Source of the DNA: UMGS1002 sp964463325
GTDB taxonomy: Bacteria; Bacillota; Clostridia; Oscillospirales; CAG-272
Assembly: GCA_964463325.1 (NCBI GenBank)
Contig: CAYXBY010000039.1
Location: forward strand, 1-14,710
Direction: 5' to 3'
Length of the DNA stretch: 14,710 bases
Shown: one piece after another, positions 5,533 to 13,296 of the stretch
Layout: each line of letters begins with the position of its first letter
Position numbering within the stretch: position 1 is the first letter of the stretch
Notes under the pieces: model-generated
The model's database searches: none
What the model was told of the DNA's origin: nothing
What the model saw: the letters and a program-made list of their open reading frames with translations, nothing else
Program-made: the position numbers and the translations under genes

Positions 5533-7368
5533 ATGAATAAAAATAAAAGACCTGCGTGGCGGCTGCCGGCGGCGATGTCGCTGGTGTGGCTGACGGTGGC
5601 GGCTGCTACGCTGATATTGCTGTACCGCTTTACGCGATATCTGCCGCTCATGCTGGGCGGGCTTGCGGTGCTTTTGCCGACGCTGACGTATTGGGTGCTG
5701 TTCCTTTTCTGCCGAGAGGGCGGAGAGGACGCGAGTGCGGCGGCGAGCGCCGAGGCGTCCGAAACGCCAGAGACGCCGGAGACGGGCGATGATGCCGCGG
5801 CCGCGCGGCCGCGCCGCTCGCTGCTGAGCTGCCTGCAACGGTTGTTCGGTGCGATCTGGCATGGGCTCCAACGTCTCGGTGGCGCGGTGTGTCGGCTGTA
5901 TGACCGCAGCCGTGTGGGGGCAGTGGTGGTGCTGTCCGTCGCTGTTATGCTGGGAGTCAACATATTCTTCTGGCTGATGCTCCGTCGAGCGACGACTGTC
6001 TACGCTATCAGCTTTGTGACGCCGGTCGTGCTGGCGGTTATGTTCGTCATGTGCATCATATTTGAAAAGTGGTGCGCCAATGCCGCCCCTGCGGACACGT
6101 CCGACACATTGTCCGCCGCACAGCTTCGCTGCCTGCGCACAGCGCTGGCGACGACGCGACTGGTGCTGGCGCTGGTGGCAGTGGCCGCGGTGGTCAAGCT
6201 GCTGGGGTTCTACGAGCTTTTGCGGCCGGTCGATATCGCGCTGACAGTGATATTCGTTTATGTGACAGTATTTTTGCTGCTGTCGCTGGTGGTGCGCGGG
6301 GTGCGTCGCGAGCTGCTGACCGCCCCCGAGCTCAGCATTCCAATGCCGCTCAGCCTCGGCCGCGACCGCGACCTTGGCGTGCTCAGCTATCTTGAAAAAA
6401 ATACCGGCATCACCATGCGCTCGCTGTGGAGCATGCGGCTGGTCAAAAAAATGATACCCTACACCGTGCTGCTTTCAGCGCTGCTGCTGTGGCTGTGCTC
6501 GGGTGTGGTGCAGGTCGAAGCCTACCAGACCGGCGCTGTCTACCGTCTGGGGCGGCTGTGTGAGCAGACGCTGGAGCCGGGGCTGCATCTGACGCTACCT
6601 TGGCCGCTCGATCGCGTCGAGATATACGACACCGACACCGTCAGCACGCTGACCATCGGCTATATTTCGTCCGAGGAGACGGACAACACCTGGACTGGTA
6701 CGCACGGCTCGAATGAATACAAGCTGCTGCTGGGCGGCGGAAACGAGCTAGTGTCCATCAATCTGCGGCTGGAATATCGCATTTCAGATCTTGAAAGCTA
6801 TCTGCGCAGCTGCTCACGCCCGGAAAAGCTGCTTGAAGCGGCGGCATATGAGCTGGTCACTGACCGCACTATTGGAACTGATCTCAATTCGCTGCTGTCT
6901 GCCGACCGTGCCGCATTCGCCGACAGCTTCCATCGTGAGCTGACAGAGCGCATGTCCGTCTATAGCACAGGGCTGGAGCTGGTGAGCGTTGTGCTTGAGA
7001 GCATACACCCGCCAATAGATATAGCGTCGGTATATCAGGAGATGGTCGGCGCTGAGATCAAGGCAGACAAATACCTTCTTGACGCTCAGGCCGCAGCCGC
7101 GGTCAAGCTGGCTCAGGCACAAAAAAGCTATGACACTGCTGTCAATACGGCAAATGCTGACAGCTACACCAAAACTGCCGCTGCCGAGGCCGATGTAGCC
7201 GAGTTTATGGCCGGCGTTGCAGCCGATGGGCAATATTCGGATGCATATAGATATTATAAATATCTAAACGCCATTGGCAGCGCCTACGGCAAGGCGCGGC
7301 TGGTCATCGTTGGACAGGATATCGACAGCTCAAGCATATATTTCGGCGGTCTTGCAGTTATAAACTGA
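5533..7368 (+). CDS. hflK: HflK-like SPFH/band-7 protein with a multi-spanning N-terminal membrane domain
   Basis: Predicted 611 residues. Hydrophobic segments at about 13-31, 37-60, 128-150, 158-180, 208-228, 234-256 and 308-329 give seven membrane spans, far more than the single span of classical HflK. The loops after spans 2, 4 and 6 carry Arg/Lys clusters, so the N-terminus is cytoplasmic and the C-terminal part is outside. From about 330 comes an SPFH domain: YQTGAVYRLGRL, EPGLHLTLPWPLDRVEIYD, LLGGGNELVSINLRLEYRIS and IHPP near its end, all HflK-like. An Ala-rich helical tail (about 510-570) suits oligomerisation. SPFH proteins form ring or cage scaffolds; HflK with HflC classically modulates FtsH, which is absent here. 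Residues 61-110 are low-complexity (Ala, Glu, Thr, Pro). GAGGAG lies nine bases before the ATG. The hflK assignment is by domain similarity; function may differ. Confidence 0.85.
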   Translation: MNKNKRPAWRLPAAMSLVWLTVAAATLILLYRFTRYLPLMLGGLAVLLPTLTYWVLFLFCREGGEDASAAASAEASETPETPETGDDAAAARPRRSLLSCLQRLFGAIWHGLQRLGGAVCRLYDRSRVGAVVVLSVAVMLGVNIFFWLMLRRATTVYAISFVTPVVLAVMFVMCIIFEKWCANAAPADTSDTLSAAQLRCLRTALATTRLVLALVAVAAVVKLLGFYELLRPVDIALTVIFVYVTVFLLLSLVVRGVRRELLTAPELSIPMPLSLGRDRDLGVLSYLEKNTGITMRSLWSMRLVKKMIPYTVLLSALLLWLCSGVVQVEAYQTGAVYRLGRLCEQTLEPGLHLTLPWPLDRVEIYDTDTVSTLTIGYISSEETDNTWTGTHGSNEYKLLLGGGNELVSINLRLEYRISDLESYLRSCSRPEKLLEAAAYELVTDRTIGTDLNSLLSADRAAFADSFHRELTERMSVYSTGLELVSVVLESIHPPIDIASVYQEMVGAEIKADKYLLDAQAAAAVKLAQAQKSYDTAVNTANADSYTKTAAAEADVAEFMAGVAADGQYSDAYRYYKYLNAIGSAYGKARLVIVGQDIDSSSIYFGGLAVIN

Positions 7369-7389
7369 ACCGCACAGGAGGATACGGGC

Positions 7390-8457
7390 ATGAACAATAG
7401 CCAAGTTAAAGAGAAAAAAGAGCGTTCGGTGGCCTTCACCGTGCTAAAATACGTTATTGCAGTCGTGTTGGTGGCGCTGCTGGTCTATTTCGGCTTTACA
7501 TGTGAGGTTCGAGAGGGCAGCTGTGCCGTCATACTGCGCTTTGGTGCAGTCAGAGAGGAAATAAGTGAGGCGGGACTGTATTTCCGCCTGCCGTGGCCGT
7601 TTGAAACGGTGGTCAGCTATGATAACCGTCTGCAATACCTTGAATCCAACTACCTCGAGACCACCACCAAGGATAAGCGCAATGTTATCATTCAGTCCTA
7701 CGTGGTCTGGAGCATCAACGACCCCGTGCTATACCACAACAGCGTGGGCTCGCAGGGCAAGGTGGACACATATATCAAGGATCAGGTCTTCAGTGCCACA
7801 AACAGCGTGATGGGCGCGTATGAGCTGTCAGCGCTGGTGTCGCTGGAGCAGGAAAAAATAAAGACCGACGAGATACAGAACGAGATATGCAGCCGTGTGC
7901 GCGAGCGCTGCGCCGCCAACTACGGCATATCGGTGAGCGACGTAAGCATACTGCGGCTCTCACTGCCGGACACCAACCTTGAAAGCGTGTTCGAGCAGAT
8001 GCGTGCCGATCGTCAGAAGGATATCGACACCATACTTGCCAACGCGCAGCGCGACGCCAACAAGATCACCTCGGATGCCGATGCCGAGGCGGCGCAGATA
8101 GTCGCTAACGGCGTCACTGCCGCTGCTGAGATCAAGGCCAAGACCGAGACCGAGGTCGCACGCATCTATGCCGAGGCGCAGGCGGCCAACCTGGAGCTTT
8201 ATCAGTTCTTAAAGCAGCTTGATACCGTTGTGGCCTCTGTCGGCGACTCGACGGTGCTGGTCGTCAAGGCGGATGAATACCCCTTCCGCGTGCTGACCGA
8301 ATACGGCAGCTATCTGACCGACGAGGGCAATGAGACCGTCGTCAAGGATCTGAGCTACATACTCACACAGCTGGATGAGGCAGACCGCGAGGCGCTGATA
8401 TCGGCTGTGTCCGAGCTCATCGCGGCGGCAGCCGGAGAGGGTAAGGCCGCGCAATGA
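7390..8457 (+). CDS. hflC: HflC-like SPFH/band-7 protein
   Basis: Predicted 355 residues: a Lys-rich cytoplasmic N-terminus (MNNSQVKEKKER), one membrane span at about 14-36, then an SPFH domain outside the membrane. HflC-type motifs are CAVILRFGAV, GLYFRLPWPFETVVSYDNRLQ and TTKDKRNVIIQSYVVWSIND. A long charged and Ala-rich helix (about 205-275, ILANAQRDANKITSDADAEA) is of the kind that builds SPFH cages. Length and order match HflC downstream of HflK in proteobacterial operons. AGGAGG at 7376-7381 precedes the ATG by eight bases. The stop overlaps the next start by four bases (ATGA at 8454), indicating translational coupling with the third SPFH protein. Confidence 0.88.
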   Translation: MNNSQVKEKKERSVAFTVLKYVIAVVLVALLVYFGFTCEVREGSCAVILRFGAVREEISEAGLYFRLPWPFETVVSYDNRLQYLESNYLETTTKDKRNVIIQSYVVWSINDPVLYHNSVGSQGKVDTYIKDQVFSATNSVMGAYELSALVSLEQEKIKTDEIQNEICSRVRERCAANYGISVSDVSILRLSLPDTNLESVFEQMRADRQKDIDTILANAQRDANKITSDADAEAAQIVANGVTAAAEIKAKTETEVARIYAEAQAANLELYQFLKQLDTVVASVGDSTVLVVKADEYPFRVLTEYGSYLTDEGNETVVKDLSYILTQLDEADREALISAVSELIAAAAGEGKAAQ

Positions 8458-9404
8458 GAGAGAAAAAGAAGACCCTGCTTTCGGATATCCTCAGCAGCGT
8501 GACCAAGTACTTTTTGGTGCTGGTCTGCGTGGTGGTGGTGTTCATAGCGCTGTCGGGCGTGAGGATAGTCAAGAGCGGGGAGGTGGCGCTGGTACTGCGA
8601 TTTGGGCGGCTGGTCGGCGACACGTATGAGGAATCGGTGCACGAGCCGGGGCTGCTGCTGGCATTCCCCTACATCATAGATGAGGTCATCATGGTGCCGA
8701 CCGGCAGCGTCATCGAGCAGACTGTGACCACGCATTACACCGCCGGCAGCATGACCACGCTGCACAATAACGGCTACGTAATAACCGGCGATCAGAACAT
8801 CGCCGTGATCAGCGCGTCGGTGAAGTATGTCATATCAGACCCCGTGGCCTATGCGCTGAATGTCAAGGATATCGAAAAGATCATTAATGCCAGCGTCAGC
8901 AACGCCATGATCGACGAGGCGGCCTGCATCGCCGTCGACGATCTGCTGACCGGCGGTAAGGACGCCTATGCAACGGCAGTCATGAGCCGCGCACAGTCCA
9001 AGCTGAGTGCAGCCGGCACCGGTGTGACGCTGGGCAGCGTTGAGCTGACCAATGTGTCCATGCCGGCGGCGGTCAAGGACACCTACGATATGGTCAATTC
9101 AGCGACCGTCCAGGCTGCGACGCAGCTTGAGCAGGCGCAGCAGTACCGCGAAAACCTCATCCCCAAGGCGCAGTCCGAGGCAAATGCGCTGATAGCACAG
9201 GCAAATTCGGATCAATCCGCCGCCGTGGCGGCGGCAAACACCGACCTTGCCGAATTTTGGGGCGTGGTCGATGAATATGCGCTCAATCCCGAGGTCGTGC
9301 GCACACGGCTGTACAGTGTGAAGGCAGCAGAGGCGCTGGGAAAGATAGGTCGCATTCGCGTCGTGCAGGATGGCGAAACTAAAATAGTGATAAGTGGGGA
9401 GTAA
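8454..9404 (+). CDS. third SPFH/band-7 protein, HflK-like
   Basis: Predicted 316 residues: MREKKK cytoplasmic start, one span at about 17-38, then SPFH motifs VKSGEVALVLRFGRLVGD, EPGLLLAFPYIIDEVIMVP and the HflK-like VITGDQNIAVISASVKYVIS. The tail (AATQLEQAQQYRENLIPKAQ, then NALIAQANSDQSAA) is a helical oligomerisation segment. It starts inside the stop codon of the hflC-like gene, so the two are probably made in fixed ratio. Having three SPFH proteins in one operon departs from the usual HflK/HflC pair; this one resembles a short HflK and could be the core partner of the HflC-like subunit, leaving the 7-TM protein as a specialised third member. That role split is inference. Confidence 0.85.
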   Translation: MREKKKTLLSDILSSVTKYFLVLVCVVVVFIALSGVRIVKSGEVALVLRFGRLVGDTYEESVHEPGLLLAFPYIIDEVIMVPTGSVIEQTVTTHYTAGSMTTLHNNGYVITGDQNIAVISASVKYVISDPVAYALNVKDIEKIINASVSNAMIDEAACIAVDDLLTGGKDAYATAVMSRAQSKLSAAGTGVTLGSVELTNVSMPAAVKDTYDMVNSATVQAATQLEQAQQYRENLIPKAQSEANALIAQANSDQSAAVAAANTDLAEFWGVVDEYALNPEVVRTRLYSVKAAEALGKIGRIRVVQDGETKIVISGE

Positions 9405-9406
9405 TT

Positions 9407-11317
9407 ATGGAAAACATAAACAATATGGCGGCCAACAGCCTTGAGTCGCTCTCCCGCGAAAACCTCAGCGAGCGCGGCAAGCGCCAGCTGACACGTGAGA
9501 TAGTCTGCGGCGCGGTGGCGGTGTCCTGCCTGGCGGTAGGACTGCTGTGCAGCCGCATATTCCCGAATAATCCAACGCTCCCGGCGTTGCTGTACACGAT
9601 CGGCTTTTTGGTCGAGGGTGTGCCGGTGTTCGTGGCGGCAATCAAGGGCATAATTACAAAGAATCTGACCAATGCCATGGAGATACTGGTGGCGCTGGCC
9701 ATAATCGCCTGCTATTTTTCGCAGCAGCTGATATTGGCAGTGCTGATACCGCTGATACTCAACATTGTTCATTTTCTTGAGGAACGCAGCATCATGGGCG
9801 GCCGCGACGTCATCGAGGGGCTCAAAAAAATGCAGCAGTCGACCGCCATACTCATCGACGGTGACAGCGAGCGGCAGGTCGACGCCAAAACGCTGCGCGA
9901 GGGGCAGCTGATCGCCGTCCTGCCCGGCAGCGGCATACCGATAGACGGCGAGGTCGTCAGTGGCGAGAGCCATGTCGACCAAAAATCGCTCACAGGTGAG
10001 CCCGAGCCGGCGCATGTGCGTCCGGGCGACACGGTGTATGCCGGGACGGTCAATTTGGACGGGCGGATAGTCGTTAAGGTTCAGAAGGAGTACGTTGACA
10101 CCTCGTTTTCCAAGATACTCAAGCTGCTTGAAAAGTCCGAGGGCATCGCGATACCCGAATCGCGGCTGATCGACCGCTTTATGATGTACTACATCCCCTT
10201 CGTGCTGGCCGTTGCGGCGGCGGTGGCGCTGATAGAGTCGGACGTCTCTCGCGCCATCGCGATACTGGTGGTCTCCTGCCCGTGCGGGCAGATGCTCGTC
10301 AGCTCGGCGCCCATGATAGCGGCGCTCTCGGTGGCGACGCGGCGGGGAATACTCATCAAAAACTCAAAATTTATTGAGGAGCTGACCGACATCGACGCGG
10401 TCGTGTTCGACAAGACTGGTACCGTCACCGAGGGCGAGCTGTTCATGAACAGCTGCCACACGGCGGATGGGCAGTCGGAGGAGGCGCTGCTGCGTGCGGC
10501 GCTGACGCTGGCGGCGGGCTCGACACACCCCGTGTCGCGCGCGACGGTGAGCTATGTTGGCGGGCGGCTTGAGGCATACGCTGACTGCCGTGTGCGTGAG
10601 CTTTCGGGACGCGGCATGGAGGGGCAGCTGCCGGATGGGCGTGTGCTGCGCTTCGGCAGCCGCAGCTGGATATGCGAATGTGGCGCGGTCATCCCCGAGG
10701 ACATGTGTGCCGGGGAGGTCGGCAGCGTCAGCTATGTGGCCTGCGACGAGCAGCTGCTGGGAGCGCTGTGCTTCGGTGACCGTGTTCGCGAGGGCGCGGC
10801 TGACAGTATTGCCGAGCTGCGCGAGCTGGGCGTTGAGCAGACCGTCATGCTGACCGGTGACCGCGAGGCGCCGGCTGCCCGCATTTGCGAGGCCGTAGGT
10901 ATCGACACGCTGCATGCCCAGCTGCTGCCCCAGCAAAAGCTGGATCATCTTCACGAGCTGCGCGAGCAGCATCGCGTGCTGGCTGTCGGCGACGGCATCA
11001 ACGACGCACTCGCACTGCGCGAGGCGGATGTCGGTATTGCCATGGGCGCCATGGGCTCCGATCTTGCCATTCAGTCGGCGGATATCGCGCTGATGAACAA
11101 CAAGCTCGAAAATATCCCCTTTGCCGTCAAGCTGGCGCGGCGCACCCGGCGCATAGTCTATCAAAACCTGGCGCTGTCCATCGGAATAAGCGCCGCCATG
11201 ATCGCACTCTCGGCATTTGGCGTTATCAGCGCGCTGGCCGGCTCGGTGCTGCACAACTGCGGCGCCTTCGCCGTGCTGATAAACAGCTCGCGGATATTAA
11301 AACTGGGGGATGATTAA
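9407..11317 (+). CDS. P1B-type (heavy-metal) P-type ATPase without an N-terminal metal-binding domain
   Basis: Predicted 636 residues. P-type hallmarks are complete: actuator TGEP (196-199), phosphorylation loop DKTGT (D335), nucleotide-domain SxHP-type motif (H374-P375), MLTGD and hinge GDGINDA (528-534). Hydrophobic segments fit the eight-span P1B plan: four before the actuator, two around residues 259-305, two after 580. Span 6 carries CPC (291-293), placing it among transition-metal pumps, but the next residues are GQMLVSSAP instead of the usual AL.L.TP. Span 8 has LHNCGAF (H616, N617) where Zn/Cd pumps have DxG and Co/Fe-type pumps have HEGGT. Span 7 has Ser where Zn pumps have Lys and lacks the Cu-type YN. 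There is no HMA or His-rich N-terminus. The metal cannot be assigned. It begins two bases after the SPFH gene, with GGGGAG as RBS, and is the last gene of the operon. Confidence 0.9.
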   Translation: MENINNMAANSLESLSRENLSERGKRQLTREIVCGAVAVSCLAVGLLCSRIFPNNPTLPALLYTIGFLVEGVPVFVAAIKGIITKNLTNAMEILVALAIIACYFSQQLILAVLIPLILNIVHFLEERSIMGGRDVIEGLKKMQQSTAILIDGDSERQVDAKTLREGQLIAVLPGSGIPIDGEVVSGESHVDQKSLTGEPEPAHVRPGDTVYAGTVNLDGRIVVKVQKEYVDTSFSKILKLLEKSEGIAIPESRLIDRFMMYYIPFVLAVAAAVALIESDVSRAIAILVVSCPCGQMLVSSAPMIAALSVATRRGILIKNSKFIEELTDIDAVVFDKTGTVTEGELFMNSCHTADGQSEEALLRAALTLAAGSTHPVSRATVSYVGGRLEAYADCRVRELSGRGMEGQLPDGRVLRFGSRSWICECGAVIPEDMCAGEVGSVSYVACDEQLLGALCFGDRVREGAADSIAELRELGVEQTVMLTGDREAPAARICEAVGIDTLHAQLLPQQKLDHLHELREQHRVLAVGDGINDALALREADVGIAMGAMGSDLAIQSADIALMNNKLENIPFAVKLARRTRRIVYQNLALSIGISAAMIALSAFGVISALAGSVLHNCGAFAVLINSSRILKLGDD

Positions 11318-11323
11318 TTAGTT

Positions 11324-11556
11324 GTATCCGGGGCTCTGCCACGGGGTGCTAATGTGGGGCGCAGCCCCACACGGTTCTTTTGAAAAAGCCCCCAGACCCC
11401 GCAAACCTTTCAAATAATCAGGAAATAAGAAATCCGGTTAGGGCTTAGAGCGTCCAAGACGTTCTTCGTCCTAACCGGTTTTCACTTTTTACACTGCCTG
11501 AAAGCTTTTTGCGGCGCTTTTTTCAAAAAAACGCGCGGGGGCAGAGCCCCGGATAC
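11324..11556. repeat. 233-base intergenic element with 17-bp perfect inverted ends
   Basis: GTATCCGGGGCTCTGCC (11324-11340) is exactly complementary to 11540-11556. Further in, the left arm (GTTCTTTTGAAAAAGCC, then CCCAGACCCCGCAAA) pairs imperfectly with the right arm (TTTTTGCGGCGCTTTTTTC, then AAAAAAAC). Two internal hairpins lie at 11353-11371 (TGTGGGGC/GCCCCACA) and 11434-11478. The right end read on the minus strand gives GGGGC TCT GCCCC, then CGCGCG and seven T, which could terminate cls. No target-site duplication and no coding capacity are seen. It fills the whole gap between two convergent genes. It could be a MITE-like repeat or a large bidirectional terminator. Confidence 0.7.
11434..11490 (+). 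terminator. terminator of the LRR-SPFH-ATPase operon
   Basis: A 9-bp perfect stem CCGGTTAGG (11434-11442) / CCTAACCGG (11470-11478) encloses a second small stem (GCGTC CAA GACGT) and is followed by TTTTCACTTTTT. It lies about 115 bases after the ATPase stop, at the centre of the palindromic element. The minus-strand T-tract is weaker, so + is the main direction. Confidence 0.6.
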
Positions 11557-11566
11557 CATAATAAAA

Positions 11567-13129
11567 TCACATCAGCGGTGCGCAGAGGCGCAGGATGCTG
11601 TTGAAGACGCGGATGAAGAAGCTATCACGGCGATCCTTGAGCATGACCTCCTGACATTCCTCGAGGGTCGTCAGGAAATCGCGTTTGATATCGGCTATGG
11701 CGGGCGAGCGATAGAGGCAGGCGCCGCACTCAAAGTGAGTATAGAGACTGCGGAAATCAAGATTAGTGGTTCCGACGGTGGCGGTGCTGTCGTCCGAGAC
11801 GAACACCTTGGAATGGATAAAGCCGGGCGAATATTCGTATATCCTGACGCCGGCCTCAAGCAGCTCGCGGTAATATGAGCGGGTGGTCATGTGCACCAGC
11901 CGCTTGTCTGGCGTGTGCGGCGTAATTATGCGCACATCAACGCCGCTTTTAGCGGCCAGCTTGATGGCGGATAGCATGTTGTCATCAATGATGAGATAGG
12001 GCGTGCTGATGTAGACGTAGTCGCGCGCGTGATTGAGTATGTGCATGTAGACATGCTCGCCGACGTTTTCAGAATCCATTGGACTGTCGCAGTAGGGCTG
12101 CACCAGTCCCAGCTGCTCGGCCGGCCGCGACGGAGCAGGGAAGGAGGACGGCAGGTAGGCGGCAAAGTCCTCGGCGGGGGCGCCGCGGTCGCGCGAGGTC
12201 ATTGACCACATTTCAAGGAACATCAGCGTCATGCTCCAGGCGGCGGGGCCGGACAGCATGATGGCGGCGTCCTTCCAATGCCCGAAGCGCTGCTTGGCGT
12301 TGATGTATTCGTCCGACAGATTGACCCCGCCGGTGAAGGCCACTACGCCGTCGATGGAGACTATCTTGCGGTGGTCGCGGTTGTTCTGCACGGCGGTCAA
12401 CGCCGGGCGGAAGGGATTGAAAACGGCGCACTTTATGCCGTAGCCGCGCAGCGTTTGGGCGTAGTTTTTTGGCAGCGTCAATAAGCAGCCGACATCGTCG
12501 TACATAATGCGCACCTCGACGCCCTCGCTCACCTTCTCGCGCAGTATGTCGAGAATGGTGTCCCACATCAGCCCCTCGTGAATGATGAAATATTCAAGGA
12601 AGATATAGCGTTTTGCCCGGCGCAGCTCGGTTAGCAGGCGGTCAAATTTGACCTCGCCGGGAGACAGATAAGCTGCCTCAGTCTCAGAGTAGACAGGAAA
12701 ACCGGCGAGGTCGTTGAGATAACGTATTTGGGTCAGCTGGCGGGGATCGGCGTCGACGGCGGCGCTGTAGGCGCGGTCGGTTATGCCCTCCAGACTGTAG
12801 AGCGGGCGCGAACGCTCCGACAGCTGCTTTTGCCGGCGGTCAAAGCGGCGGGAGGAGCTTTGCATGTGGATAAACAGATAAAGCAGCCCGCCAAACAGCG
12901 GCACGAGCATTATGACGAATACCCACGTCAGCTTGGCGGCGCCGTTGTCGCGCCGCGTCAGTATGCACAGCGAGACGATAAGGCTGATCAGCGCCAGGAG
13001 AGAGCTGACTATAGTGTAAAACTTGCTCCAATAAACGACGGCGAGGACAATAAACGTGATCTGAGCAATAATGAGCAGTGCCACCGCGATACGACGGCGA
13101 AGGATGATATGATACCATTTTCTGTTCAA
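11567..13129 (-). CDS. cls: cardiolipin synthase (phospholipase D superfamily)
   Basis: Predicted 520 residues, usual for bacterial Cls. It condenses two phosphatidylglycerol molecules to cardiolipin and glycerol at the cytoplasmic membrane. Two N-terminal spans (about 13-33 and 37-57) with a further hydrophobic stretch at about 70-88 form the membrane/PLDc_N part. Two catalytic HxKx4D motifs follow: HRKIVSID (H253, K255, D260) and HSKVFVSD (H439, K441, D446), each followed by the expected G-rich segment (FTGGVNLSD; VGTTNLDFRS). The start is TTG at 13129: GAGG lies nine bases before it, it opens the basic N-terminus MNRKWYHI, and the next in-frame Met is at about residue 74, inside the membrane part. 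It is transcribed from its own promoter and converges on the ATPase operon across the palindromic element. Confidence 0.92.
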   Translation of the reverse strand: MNRKWYHIILRRRIAVALLIIAQITFIVLAVVYWSKFYTIVSSLLALISLIVSLCILTRRDNGAAKLTWVFVIMLVPLFGGLLYLFIHMQSSSRRFDRRQKQLSERSRPLYSLEGITDRAYSAAVDADPRQLTQIRYLNDLAGFPVYSETEAAYLSPGEVKFDRLLTELRRAKRYIFLEYFIIHEGLMWDTILDILREKVSEGVEVRIMYDDVGCLLTLPKNYAQTLRGYGIKCAVFNPFRPALTAVQNNRDHRKIVSIDGVVAFTGGVNLSDEYINAKQRFGHWKDAAIMLSGPAAWSMTLMFLEMWSMTSRDRGAPAEDFAAYLPSSFPAPSRPAEQLGLVQPYCDSPMDSENVGEHVYMHILNHARDYVYISTPYLIIDDNMLSAIKLAAKSGVDVRIITPHTPDKRLVHMTTRSYYRELLEAGVRIYEYSPGFIHSKVFVSDDSTATVGTTNLDFRSLYTHFECGACLYRSPAIADIKRDFLTTLEECQEVMLKDRRDSFFIRVFNSILRLCAPLM

Positions 13130-13164
13130 TAGCTTGTACCTCGTTAATTAATTTTCTATCTTAA

Positions 13165-13193
13165 ATTATACTATATTTCGACCGGTTTTTCAA
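13165..13193 (-). promoter_or_regulatory. sigma-A promoter of cls
   Basis: Minus-strand TTGAAA (13193-13188) and a perfect TATAAT (13170-13165) are spaced by 17 bases, 35 bases before the TTG start. The rubrerythrin terminator lies immediately upstream, so cls is an independent unit. Confidence 0.8.
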
Positions 13194-13223
13194 TAGCTAC
13201 AGCGCATTTTGCCGTGCAACGAC

Positions 13224-13251
13224 AAAAAAGGACGCCCGCAGCGCCCTTTTT
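13224..13251 (-). terminator. terminator of the rubrerythrin gene
   Basis: On the minus strand AAGGGCGC / GCGTCCTT pair (one G-U pair in RNA) around a short GC-rich loop and run into six T. It lies about 45 bases after the rubrerythrin stop and upstream of the cls promoter, separating the two units. Confidence 0.7.
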
Positions 13252-13296
13252 ATGACTGTTATTCCACTGTGAAGCTTGAAAAATGACCGTCCGCGT

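Noticed and set aside
5119..5871. Minus-strand 250-codon open frame over LRR2 and the 7-TM SPFH gene
   Set aside because: Arg/Gln/His-rich shadow of the real + strand genes; no motif and no start signal.
5533..9404. Reading the SPFH trio as a standard HflK/HflC-FtsH regulator
   Set aside because: There is no ftsH nearby, three instead of two SPFH proteins, and a seven-span member; the gene context points to the P1B ATPase instead.
10364..11254. Minus-strand 296-codon open frame opposite the P-type ATPase
   Set aside because: Antisense to the phosphorylation and nucleotide-binding domains; low-complexity composition typical of a shadow frame.
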